Source: Bacteroidales bacterium
GTDB taxonomy: Bacteria > Bacteroidota > Bacteroidia > Bacteroidales > F082
Length of the DNA: 22,805 bases
NCBI GenBank assembly: GCA_017508895.1
Contig: JAFWRA010000170.1
Coordinates: 1-22,805 of the forward strand
Direction of reading: 5' to 3'
The notes below the pieces were generated by a model. It ran no database searches and was not told the origin of the DNA. It saw only the letters and a program-made list of their open reading frames with translations. Of the stretch, positions 16,206 through 22,805 are shown piece by piece; the first letter of the stretch is position 1; every line of letters begins with the position of its first letter. The position numbers and the translations under genes are program-made.

Positions 16206-16207
16206 GG

Positions 16208-16236
16208 ATTTAAAATTTAAAATTCAAAATTTAAAG
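16208..16236. repeat. AT-rich TTTAAAAT word repeat in the sirtuin leader
   Basis: The tract reads as repeats of a TTTAAAAT word (period 8) broken by one TTCAAAA variant, just before the sirtuin start codon. It is similar in composition and position to the tract at 5053-5090. Confidence 0.55.
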
Positions 16237-16251
16237 ATTGTTTTTCAGGTG

Positions 16252-16259
16252 CAAAGTTA
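16252..16259 (-). promoter_or_regulatory. -7 promoter box of the sirtuin gene
   Basis: Minus-strand TAACTTTG fits TAnnTTTG exactly, 46 bases before ATG 16205. TTTC at 16281-16284, 21 bases upstream, is a near-match -33 element. Confidence 0.6.
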
Positions 16260-16274
16260 GTGAAAAAAGATTGA

Positions 16275-16308
16275 TTTGTTGAAAGATGGATGAAAATGTG
16301 TATTTTTG
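16275..16308 (+). promoter_or_regulatory. Promoter of the AAA-ATPase/nuclease gene
   Basis: TTTG at 16275-16278 and TATTTTTG at 16301-16308 are exact -33 and -7 matches separated by 22 bases. The -7 box is 27 bases before ATG 16336. The promoter interleaves with the divergent sirtuin promoter within about 57 bases. Confidence 0.7.
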
Positions 16309-16335
16309 CAAGGTCAAGATAAAAACGGAGTCAGT

Positions 16336-17892
16336 ATGAGGAAAGAATTCAATGTCACAGGAAGTTGCAATCCGCAAAGACATTATATGGTCGATACGGA
16401 GAAACGATTCAAAGCCGTTGAAAACCTGATAGATAGAGGGAATTATTTCACCATCAACCGAGCACGGCAGTATGGGAAGACGACCATGCTGAACAAGATT
16501 TGGTTTAGATTATCGGACAAATATTTGGTCATCCCACTGAGTTTTGAAGGTTTGGGAGACGAGGCCTTTGCTAGTCCTGCGACTTTTGTCACAACATTCA
16601 AAAGGCAAATGACGAGGCATCTTGTTTCACTCCGTCAAAACGAGGCATTGATAGGGATTTGGCAAAACGGCGATGCTTCATCAATAGATGATTTGTCAGA
16701 AATTGTCACGGATTTTTGCAGGGCTTGTCCAAAACCCGTTGTGGTCACCATCGACGAAGTGGACAAGAGTAGCGACAATCAGTTGTTCCTGAATTTTTTG
16801 GGCATGTTGCGCAACAAATACTTGGAACGTGATAAAGAGGGCATGAACTATACTTTCCACAGCGTCATACTTGCAGGCGTTTACGACATCAAGAACCTCA
16901 AACTGAAACTTCGTCCCGACGCTGAAAAGAAATACAACTCACCTTGGAACATCGCCGCCGATTTCAACGTGGATATGACCTTCCATCCCGAAGAAATCGC
17001 CCAAATGCTCAATGATTACGAGAACGATGTGCATTCGGGTATGGACATTAAGGCCATCAGCGAGGAGATTTACAAATACACAACGGGCTATCCTTATTTG
17101 GTGAGTGCGATTTGTAAGATTATCGATGAACGCTTGGAGGCGGAATGGACGCTTGACAACGTGCAGAAAGCCGTGAAAATCATTGCAAAAGGCGAGAATG
17201 TCACCTTGATTGATGACCTTTCCAAGAATATCGAGAACAACGCAGAACTGCGTGATTTCCTCTATTCCATCGTCGTGAACGGGCAGGAATACAGTTATTC
17301 GATGGTTGACCCGATTGTGCGCTTGGCCAACATGTTTTCCTATATCCGTGAGAACCAACGTGGCAAGACGATGATCCACAACCTGATTTTCGAGGAGGCT
17401 TTGTTCGTTTATTTCGGCAACAAGACCATGCGCGAACAGGGGACAAAAATCTCTCCTTATGTGCTGAACTATGTGCAAAATGGCAAACTCAATATGGAGC
17501 ACGTGGTCACTCGCTTCCGCGACCTGATGCGAGAGGAGTACCGCGAAAGCACCGAGCCTTTCCTCGAAAAGGAAGGCCGTCTGCTGTTTCTCACCTTCCT
17601 CAAACCCATTATCAACGGCATCGGCTTCTATTACGTGGAGCCGCAGACCCGCGACAACCGCCGCATGGACTTGGTGGTGACCTACGACAAGCAGGAGTAT
17701 ATCGTGGAATTGAAGATTTGGCATGGCGATAAATACGAGGAACTTGGCCGCGACCAACTTTCAGGCTATCTCGCCACTCGTGGTATGGACGAAGGCTATT
17801 TGGTCACCTTCGACTTCTCGAAAAACAAGCAAGACACAGAGCCACAATGGATTGAATGGAACGGAAAGCGGATTTTTGAGGTGATTGTTTGA
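16336..17892 (+). CDS. AAA-ATPase-like protein with C-terminal PD-(D/E)XK nuclease domain
   Basis: A 518-residue protein from ATG 16336; a TTG 30 bases earlier in the same frame lies inside the promoter box and is rejected. The N-terminal domain matches the AAA-ATPase-like family common in Bacteroidota: YFTINRARQYGKTTML is the P-loop variant (Lys48) and VVVTIDEVDK carries Walker B Asp140-Glu141. The C-terminal domain is a PD-(D/E)XK nuclease-superfamily fold, with Asp445 in RRMDLVV and Glu458-x-Lys460 in IVELKIW, then GRDQLSGYL. All catalytic positions are present. Members occur in many copies per genome and their role is unproven; suggested links are to mobile DNA or defence. A short winged-helix gene follows 28 bases later. 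Well recognised family, function unknown. Confidence 0.88.
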   Translation: MRKEFNVTGSCNPQRHYMVDTEKRFKAVENLIDRGNYFTINRARQYGKTTMLNKIWFRLSDKYLVIPLSFEGLGDEAFASPATFVTTFKRQMTRHLVSLRQNEALIGIWQNGDASSIDDLSEIVTDFCRACPKPVVVTIDEVDKSSDNQLFLNFLGMLRNKYLERDKEGMNYTFHSVILAGVYDIKNLKLKLRPDAEKKYNSPWNIAADFNVDMTFHPEEIAQMLNDYENDVHSGMDIKAISEEIYKYTTGYPYLVSAICKIIDERLEAEWTLDNVQKAVKIIAKGENVTLIDDLSKNIENNAELRDFLYSIVVNGQEYSYSMVDPIVRLANMFSYIRENQRGKTMIHNLIFEEALFVYFGNKTMREQGTKISPYVLNYVQNGKLNMEHVVTRFRDLMREEYRESTEPFLEKEGRLLFLTFLKPIINGIGFYYVEPQTRDNRRMDLVVTYDKQEYIVELKIWHGDKYEELGRDQLSGYLATRGMDEGYLVTFDFSKNKQDTEPQWIEWNGKRIFEVIV

Positions 17893-17920
17893 TGGAATGA
17901 TGGTTCAATTGTGAAAACTA

Positions 17921-18307
17921 ATGAAGGAAACCCAAAACATAAAGTTCAAGCGGCTGCAATTCCCCACATTCGAGCAGGTGCGTGGAGGCATGTTGGCGAC
18001 TATCCCAAGGGAGCGGTTTGTGGCGATTAATAATGGCACATTACAGAAAAGCGACCAGGAAACGGAAACTACCCAGAAAACCACCCAGAAAACAGAAAGT
18101 GGTACAGAAACTACCCAGAAAACTACGGAGAAAATATTAGAGTGCATAAAACAAAACCCATTTATTAGTAGAAAAGAACTATCTGAATTATGTGGTATAA
18201 CTCCAGACGGAATAAAATGGCAATTAAAAAATATGCAAGCACATGGCCTAATTATCAGAATCGGCCCTGACAAAGGCGGCCATTGGGAAGTGATTGAGAA
18301 ACCATGA
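17921..18307 (+). pseudogene. Short winged-helix protein, probable C-terminal remnant of an AlbA_2-type ATP-binding regulator
   Basis: A 128-residue open frame. Residues 1-45 contain FPTFEQVRGGMLATI and are not recognised. Residues ~46-72 are a low-complexity Thr/Gln/Lys linker (ETTQKTTQKT, repeated). The rest is a winged helix: ILECIKQNPFISRKELSELC, DGIKWQLKNMQAHGLI and GPDKGGHWEVIE. In larger Bacteroidota proteins of the AlbA_2/RecG-like ATP-binding group, exactly this linker plus winged helix forms the C-terminus behind an N-terminal AlbA_2 domain, which is missing here. I infer a truncated remnant, but it could be a functional small DNA-binding protein. The linker is encoded by exact 17-base DNA repeats at 18065-18081 and 18107-18123. 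It lies 28 bases after the AAA/nuclease gene and overlaps a 20-codon frame at its end. Confidence 0.55.
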
Positions 18308-18366
18308 ATGCCAAACAGATTGCACAAGGAGAAGGAGAATTGATTTTGGAGTATGGGGAGGAATGA
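18304..18366 (+). CDS. Tiny 20-residue open frame, uncertain
   Basis: Starts with an ATGA overlap on the stop of the winged-helix frame and reads MNAKQIAQGEGELILEYGEE. The segment AQGEGELILEY is reminiscent of the first residues of AlbA_2-type proteins (xxxGEGExxEFK), so it might be the stub of a lost gene. It may equally be chance. Low confidence. Confidence 0.2.
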   Translation: MNAKQIAQGEGELILEYGEE

Positions 18367-18374
18367 AAAAGTTC

Positions 18375-18382
18375 TATTTTTG
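18375..18382 (+). promoter_or_regulatory. -7 promoter box of the helicase gene
   Basis: TATTTTTG, exact TAnnTTTG match, 18 bases before ATG 18401. A TTTG lies at 18345-18348, but at 26 bases the spacing is longer than usual. Confidence 0.6.
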
Positions 18383-18400
18383 CGGATTGAATCATAAAAG

Positions 18401-21400
18401 ATGCGCATTGTAATTCTAATCATAGTAGCATTAATCATCTGTCTAATTGCTGTTTTACTTGTTTTTAAACGCAAAAAGACAGCTAAGATATTAGAGCAGA
18501 ATATAGATAACATAAATGGGCAAATAGTCGTTTTTAATTCTGAATACGCTAATATTCTAAAACAATATGTTTCTGAATCAGAGGAAAATGATTTTGTGGG
18601 AAAATGGCATAACTTATATTCAAATGTTTCGAAATACCACTTATCTAATAAGAACAATGCGTATGCTGGAATTCTGCAATTTAAAGAAACTTATAAACAC
18701 CTTCATAAGTCTATCTCAGAATCCAATGTAGAAATCAAGAGAAAAGAAATAGTAAAAGAACTATCCGAACAAGTATCTGCTTTTTTTACAGAACTATCCG
18801 AAATTACAAATCAATATGTTACTCATAATATAGAAAAGTGGTTTGAGGAGAAATGGCATGAACTTTCATTGCAGATAAATAATGCCGATGTTCGCGAAAC
18901 TGATATTGAACATACTGAAATTGAACAATTTAAGACGGTGTATGGTTCTCTTCACAATTATTTCAATAATGCAAACGAAAACTATATTCGGTCAGAATCA
19001 ATCAAATATGATGATTTATTCTCAAATATAGATGGTAAATCTTTGGATGAGCAGCAAAGGACAGCAGTAATTACAGATGAAGATAGAATACTTGTTCTTG
19101 CAGGCGCAGGTAGCGGAAAAACGCTGACTATTGCGGCAAAAGTTAAGTATCTTTGCGAAATAAAGAAAGTTGATCCAACAGACATACTCCTGATTTCTTT
19201 TACAAGGAAATCGGCTCAGGAAATGACTGATAGGATTCAGAAAAAACTTGGAATTAATGCAGAAGCCACAACTTTTCACAAACTTGGACTTGATATAATC
19301 AAAAATGCAGATGGATATAGACCGGAAGTTTCTGATGACGATGGACTTAGTCGGTTTGTTCATAACTTTTTTGAGAAGGAACTTTTGAAATATCCCGACC
19401 TTATAAAAAGTTTGACAGAGTATTTTACTTACTATCTTGAAATTCCAGATAGATTGGAGGATTGTTCATCGCTTGGAGAATTGTACGAGGAAGAAAAGAC
19501 CGCGGATCTTGAAACACTTAAATCGAAATACGAACGCGAGAGTTTTATTCGTGATAAAAGTGCTGAAAAAGCGCAGGTATTTACCACTTTAAACAACGAG
19601 AAAGTAAAAAGCCTTGAAGAAACAAAGATTGCTAACTATCTTTTCATGCATGGCGTCAATTATGAGTATGAAAGACTCTATCCACATGAAAGTGCTGATC
19701 CTTTGCGAAAGGCATATCGTCCTGACTTTTATCTAACAGATTATGACATCTATTTGGAACATTTTGGAATCTCAAAGGATTATACGGTTCCATGGCTTTC
19801 CCCAGTTGAGGAGAAAAAGTATTTAGATAGTATTCGTTGGAAAAGAGAATTTCATGCGGAAAATAACACCAAATTAATAGAAACTTATTCCTACTATAGT
19901 TCAGAAGGAGTATTACTGAAAAAACTTGAAGAATTATTGCTTGCCAATGGAATTAAGTTCAAGAATAGGGACTTCACAGATGTGTTCAATACGGTATATG
20001 CCAGCAAAAGCAACAAATATTTTTCGGAGTTTATCAAACTATGTTGCACTTTTATTACTCTTTTTAAGTCAAATAATTACAAGATAGATGAAATCGAAAC
20101 TTTAAGGCATAATTATTTTACCAAAGAGGATAATGTGTTCCTATGTGAACGAACCAGCTTATTTTTGAATATAATAAAAACTCTTTTGTTAGAATACCAG
20201 AACTATCTATCTGCGAACAAAGCAATTGATTTCTCTGATATGATTAACAATGCTGCTGATAAAGTGGTTCTTGGGTGTGACATTCCGCATTATCAATACA
20301 TAATTGTTGATGAATATCAGGACATCTCAAAATCTCGCTTTAATTTTCTTAAGGCAATTGCCGACAGGACCAATGCAAAAGTTTTCTGTGTTGGCGATGA
20401 CTGGCAGTCGATCTATCGTTTTGCAGGGAGCGACATATCTTTGTTTACTGATTTTGAGAAGTATTTTGGTTACACAAAAGTATTGAAAATTGAAAAAACT
20501 TATAGAAACTCTCAGCAACTTATTGACGAGGCTTCCCGTTTCATTATCCAAAATCCTCTCCAATTAAGGAAAGATTTGCGTTCTGATAAGAATTTGGAGT
20601 ATCCGCTTGTTTTCTGGGGCTTTGATGATGAACCAAAACAGGTCCTTCAAAAGGCAATAAACAAAATAGTTTCTGAATTTGGGACAAATTCATCTATCTT
20701 GATATTAGGAAGGACAAACTATGATTTGGACATTGTTAAGAAGACTGGTTTGTTCAAAATCATCTATGAATATATGCACGAGAAACTGGAGTATTTGTAT
20801 ATGCCCGAATTAAAGATAGAGTTTCTTTCGGTACATAAATCTAAAGGATTGGAAGCCGACAATGTGATAGTTTTGAATTTTAAGAATGATAAACTTGGCT
20901 TTCCAAACCAGATTGCCGATGACGATGTTTTGAATCTAGTTCTTACGAATGCTGATAGTTTTAAGTTTGCAGAAGAACGACGGCTGTTTTATGTAGCAAT
21001 AACTCGCACTAAAAACAGAGTTTTTGTTCTTACTGACAACAAAAATCCTTCTCCATTTTTTAAAGAGTTTTCAGAATCAAAATCGGTGTGTTTTGCTTCA
21101 ATTAGAAAGGAAACTGATGAGAATCAGACAAATTGCCCTTGTTGTAAGACTGGCGTCCTTTTAAAAGTAGAACATGAAGGTAGAGCCTTTGTGGGTTGTT
21201 CAAACTTTCCAAAATGCAAATACACTTTGCGCGACGCAACAATTCTATTAAATCCGAAAAAATGTCCTTCTTGTGGCGGATTTCTTGTAAAACGAAGAGG
21301 ACCAAATGGACACTGGTTCGTTGGTTGTACCAATTATCCCTATTGTGAATATACGGAACAACTTAACAGCGACAATTATAGAACCAATACACCTCACATG

Positions 21401-21424
21401 GTCGGATATCGAAGGTGGGGTTAA
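18401..21424 (+). CDS. helD: HelD-type (helicase IV) UvrD-family helicase with membrane anchor, nuclease-like insertion and zinc ribbons
   Basis: A 1007-residue superfamily 1 helicase. Residues 2-23 are a membrane helix followed by KRKK, so the enzyme should face the cytoplasm. A helical region covers ~25-210. The motor has the Q motif (LDEQQRTAV), Walker A GAGSGKT (235-241), DEYQD (637-641), VGDDWQSIYRFAGSD, EKTYRNSQQL, SVHKSKGLEADNVIV and RRLFYVAITRTKNRVF. The DDWQ, FIIQNPLQL and NPSPFFKE signatures resemble helicase IV rather than UvrD, Rep or PcrA. Between ~404 and 490 is an insertion with RPDFYL (Asp442) and YLEHFG (Glu453), like a PD-(D/E)XK or Vsr-type nuclease core. Residues ~911-988 form two topoisomerase-type four-cysteine zinc ribbons. 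Codon use is visibly more AT-rich than neighbours, suggesting acquisition. The stop overlaps the convergent gene. Confidence 0.88.
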   Translation: MRIVILIIVALIICLIAVLLVFKRKKTAKILEQNIDNINGQIVVFNSEYANILKQYVSESEENDFVGKWHNLYSNVSKYHLSNKNNAYAGILQFKETYKHLHKSISESNVEIKRKEIVKELSEQVSAFFTELSEITNQYVTHNIEKWFEEKWHELSLQINNADVRETDIEHTEIEQFKTVYGSLHNYFNNANENYIRSESIKYDDLFSNIDGKSLDEQQRTAVITDEDRILVLAGAGSGKTLTIAAKVKYLCEIKKVDPTDILLISFTRKSAQEMTDRIQKKLGINAEATTFHKLGLDIIKNADGYRPEVSDDDGLSRFVHNFFEKELLKYPDLIKSLTEYFTYYLEIPDRLEDCSSLGELYEEEKTADLETLKSKYERESFIRDKSAEKAQVFTTLNNEKVKSLEETKIANYLFMHGVNYEYERLYPHESADPLRKAYRPDFYLTDYDIYLEHFGISKDYTVPWLSPVEEKKYLDSIRWKREFHAENNTKLIETYSYYSSEGVLLKKLEELLLANGIKFKNRDFTDVFNTVYASKSNKYFSEFIKLCCTFITLFKSNNYKIDEIETLRHNYFTKEDNVFLCERTSLFLNIIKTLLLEYQNYLSANKAIDFSDMINNAADKVVLGCDIPHYQYIIVDEYQDISKSRFNFLKAIADRTNAKVFCVGDDWQSIYRFAGSDISLFTDFEKYFGYTKVLKIEKTYRNSQQLIDEASRFIIQNPLQLRKDLRSDKNLEYPLVFWGFDDEPKQVLQKAINKIVSEFGTNSSILILGRTNYDLDIVKKTGLFKIIYEYMHEKLEYLYMPELKIEFLSVHKSKGLEADNVIVLNFKNDKLGFPNQIADDDVLNLVLTNADSFKFAEERRLFYVAITRTKNRVFVLTDNKNPSPFFKEFSESKSVCFASIRKETDENQTNCPCCKTGVLLKVEHEGRAFVGCSNFPKCKYTLRDATILLNPKKCPSCGGFLVKRRGPNGHWFVGCTNYPYCEYTEQLNSDNYRTNTPHMVGYRRWG

Positions 21425-21945
21425 TCATAAAGCTCCACAAACTCATAACTATTTCCCATCGCCTCCAAAAACTTGATAAAGTCCTCCTGGCTAATGATAA
21501 TCGTCCCCGTGTTGTCATTGGGATGGAAGCTCAGGTGAGGGGCGTTCAAGAGGTTTTTGTCGATGAAGAGGTGTACCTCGTGGTTCTCGTCGTTGATGAG
21601 GCCGAAGGGGGAGACGCTGCCGGGCTTCAGACCGAGGTATTTCTCCATGCGAGCCTCCGAGGCGAAGGTGAGCTTGCCTTGGTGCAGACGCTGCTCGAGG
21701 TCGTGGATGTCCATCTGGTGCATGCACTCGAAGATGACCAGATAGTGCTTGTTGCCCTTGTGGTTCCTGAAAAACAGGTTCTTGCAGTGCGTGGCTTCGA
21801 ACTTGCCCCAGTAAGCCAACGACTCCTCGATGGAACCCAACGGCGGGTGAAACTTGATGTCGAAGTCGATGCCGAGGCCAAGCAAGGTGTCCACTACCTT
21901 CTGCTGCCGCTCACTCAAGGGTTGGTTGATTTCGGATGGTTTCAT
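21421..21945 (-). CDS. proX: Prolyl-tRNA editing protein (YbaK/ProX-type deacylase)
   Basis: A 174-residue single-domain protein of the YbaK/EbsC fold, similar to stand-alone relatives of the ProRS editing (INS) domain. Typical features are the start LSERQQKVVDTLLGLGIDF, GKFEATHCKNLFFRNHKGN with the conserved catalytic-type Lys in the NHKGNKHYLVI segment, and the substrate loop KPGSVSPFGLIND followed by VHLFIDKNLL. Such proteins hydrolyse mischarged tRNA, usually Ala-tRNA(Pro). The gene follows uvrA on the same strand with a long hairpin between them. Its TAA stop is shared in a TTAA with the stop of the helicase gene on the other strand. Exact tRNA substrate (Ala or Cys) cannot be read. The symbol follows common usage (also prdX). 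Confidence 0.9.
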   Translation of the reverse strand: MKPSEINQPLSERQQKVVDTLLGLGIDFDIKFHPPLGSIEESLAYWGKFEATHCKNLFFRNHKGNKHYLVIFECMHQMDIHDLEQRLHQGKLTFASEARMEKYLGLKPGSVSPFGLINDENHEVHLFIDKNLLNAPHLSFHPNDNTGTIIISQEDFIKFLEAMGNSYEFVELYD

Positions 21946-21984
21946 ATTGTTGTCAGTTTTTTCTTCTAATTCGGTCTTTTTCTG

Positions 21985-22062
21985 ACTATGGCTTATGGCC
22001 GATGACTATGGCCGTTTTCACGACCGTTGAGACGGCCATAGTCATAAGCCATTGGCCATAGT
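21985..22062. repeat. Long imperfect hairpin with GACTATGGC-word arms after uvrA
   Basis: Arms 21985-22017 and 22030-22062 match at 28 of 33 positions after reverse-complementing, with a 12-base loop. Each arm contains repeated ACTATGGC/TTATGGCC/ATGACTATGGCC words. The hairpin begins one base after the uvrA stop codon. No T run follows it in the direction of uvrA transcription, so it is not a standard terminator. Confidence 0.8.
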
Positions 22063-22063
22063 A

Positions 22064-22805
22064 CTACAACTTGCTTTTCAGTGCTTTACCAGTATAAGAT
22101 GCCTTGCACTTCACCAAGTCCTCGGGCGTGCCTTCAAAGACGATCTCGCCGCCCTTGTTGCCACTCTCGGGACCCAGGTCGATGACCCAGTCCGCCGACT
22201 TGATGACATCCATGTTATGCTCGATGATGATGACGCTGTGACCGTTGGCAATCAAGGCGTTGAACGACTCCAACAGCTTGTTCACATCGTGGAAATGCAG
22301 ACCCGTGGTCGGCTCATCGAAGATGAAGAGCGTGGGTTTCTCCACCTGTCCCTTGATGAGGAAATAGGCCAACTTCACGCGCTGTGCCTCGCCGCCCGAG
22401 AGCGAACTCGACGACTGTCCGAGCTTCAAGTAACCCAAACCGACTTCGCGCAAAGGCCTGAGCCTCGCCAAGATGCGTCCCACAACAGCCGAATTGCTTT
22501 CCGACGAGCCTTCGAAGAAGTCGATGGCCTCTTCGATGCTCATGTTAAGGATGTCGGCGATGTGCTTGCCGTCGTATTTGATTTCCAGCACCTCCTCCTT
22601 GAAGCGCGTGCCGTGGCAGGCTTCGCAAGGCAGGTAGACGTCGGCCATGAACTGCATCTCGATTTTTTGCACGCCCTCGCCCTCACATTCCTCGCAGCGA
22701 CCTCCTGGCACGTTGAACGAGAAAAACGCGGGTTTGATGCCACGCAGTTTGGCCAATTTCTGTTCCGAAAACAATTGGCGGATTTCGTCGTAGGCTTTCA
22801 AATAA
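22064..22805 (-). CDS. uvrA: Excinuclease ABC subunit A (UvrA), C-terminal part
   Basis: About 247 codons, open to the window edge. The N-terminal two thirds or more (first ATPase, UvrB-binding and damage-recognition modules) lie outside. The frame continues past the TTG at 22801, so no start codon belongs here. The zinc finger module is visible with GGRCEECEGEG and LPCEACHGTRF. The ABC signature LSGGEAQRVKLA, Walker B LFIFDEPTTGLHFHDV and the H-loop IIIEHNMDVIKSADWVIDLGP follow in order, and the protein ends GEIVFEGTPEDLVK...TGKALKSKL. UvrA, as a dimer with UvrB, finds bulky DNA lesions for nucleotide-excision repair. A long hairpin abuts the stop codon and the prolyl-tRNA editing gene lies downstream. 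Confidence 0.97.
   Translation of the reverse strand, partial: YLKAYDEIRQLFSEQKLAKLRGIKPAFFSFNVPGGRCEECEGEGVQKIEMQFMADVYLPCEACHGTRFKEEVLEIKYDGKHIADILNMSIEEAIDFFEGSSESNSAVVGRILARLRPLREVGLGYLKLGQSSSSLSGGEAQRVKLAYFLIKGQVEKPTLFIFDEPTTGLHFHDVNKLLESFNALIANGHSVIIIEHNMDVIKSADWVIDLGPESGNKGGEIVFEGTPEDLVKCKASYTGKALKSKL

Noticed and set aside
16306..16335. TTG start for the AAA/nuclease protein
   Set aside because: Lies inside the TATTTTTG -7 box; ATG 16336 fits the family start.
16939..17757. 272-codon minus-strand open frame
   Set aside because: Complete overlap with the AAA/nuclease gene and His/Val-rich composition typical of an antisense shadow.
17905..18657. 250-codon minus-strand open frame covering the winged-helix and helicase starts
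   Set aside because: Antisense to the helicase N-terminus and the winged-helix frame, with no recognisable family and with low-complexity content expected from antisense of the AT-rich strand.
21985..22062. Rho-independent terminator for uvrA
   Set aside because: The base of the stem is followed by an A/G-rich stretch in the direction of transcription, not by U residues.

Overview
The window looks like chromosomal DNA from a member of the Bacteroidota, most likely order Bacteroidales. Three things support this. At least seven gene starts are preceded by the Bacteroidota sigma factor -7 box TAnnTTTG (written here as TATTTTTG, TACCTTTG or TAACTTTG) and there are no clear Shine-Dalgarno sequences. 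One secreted protease ends in a type IX secretion (Por) sorting domain. The gene content (galK/galM/FucP-type permease, GH29 fucosidase, M64 peptidase, SCxx-type lipoproteins) is typical of gut or rumen Bacteroidales. The T9SS domain argues against most Bacteroides species. No rRNA, tRNA, CRISPR array or insertion sequence was found.

Layout. 1-2622 (minus): the N-terminal two thirds of topoisomerase IV subunit B (parE, cut by the window edge) and a Wzx-like flippase. 2729-3679 (plus): a secreted esterase with a C-terminal LysM domain, ending at a bidirectional terminator. 3751-9639 (minus): a five-gene galactose region, in transcription order a membrane-bound AraC-type regulator, galK, a sugar nucleotidyltransferase, galM and a FucP/GluP-type sugar permease. 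9889-11646 (plus): two lipoprotein genes, the second with a carboxypeptidase-regulatory-like fold and a LamG-like domain, closed by a strong terminator. 11847-14815 (plus): a T9SS-exported M64 metallopeptidase translationally coupled to a lipoprotein GH29 fucosidase. 14900-16205: a family-6-like DNA glycosylase (plus) overlapping tail to tail with a sirtuin (minus). 16336-18366 (plus): an AAA-ATPase/PD-(D/E)XK protein, then a short winged-helix protein that looks like the remnant of a larger gene. 18401-21424 (plus): a 1007-residue HelD-type helicase with a membrane anchor, a nuclease-like insertion and two topoisomerase-type zinc ribbons, visibly more AT-rich than its neighbours. 21421-22805 (minus): a prolyl-tRNA editing protein and the C-terminal part of UvrA, cut by the window edge.

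Function. The galactose region can take up galactose, interconvert its anomers and phosphorylate it. No galT is present, and the nucleotidyltransferase sits where the UDP-activating enzyme would be expected. The protease/fucosidase pair and the LamG lipoprotein suggest use of fucosylated host or plant glycoproteins at the cell surface. The DNA glycosylase, sirtuin, AAA/nuclease, helicase and UvrA genes give the right half a DNA-maintenance flavour, but they do not form one obvious operon.

The most unusual non-coding structure is a set of three long imperfect hairpins that abut or overlap stop codons (6145-6238, 14814-14881, 21985-22062). Their arms are built from repeated 6-9-base words. Two AT-rich word-repeat tracts at other gene boundaries (5053-5090, 16208-16236) look related in style.
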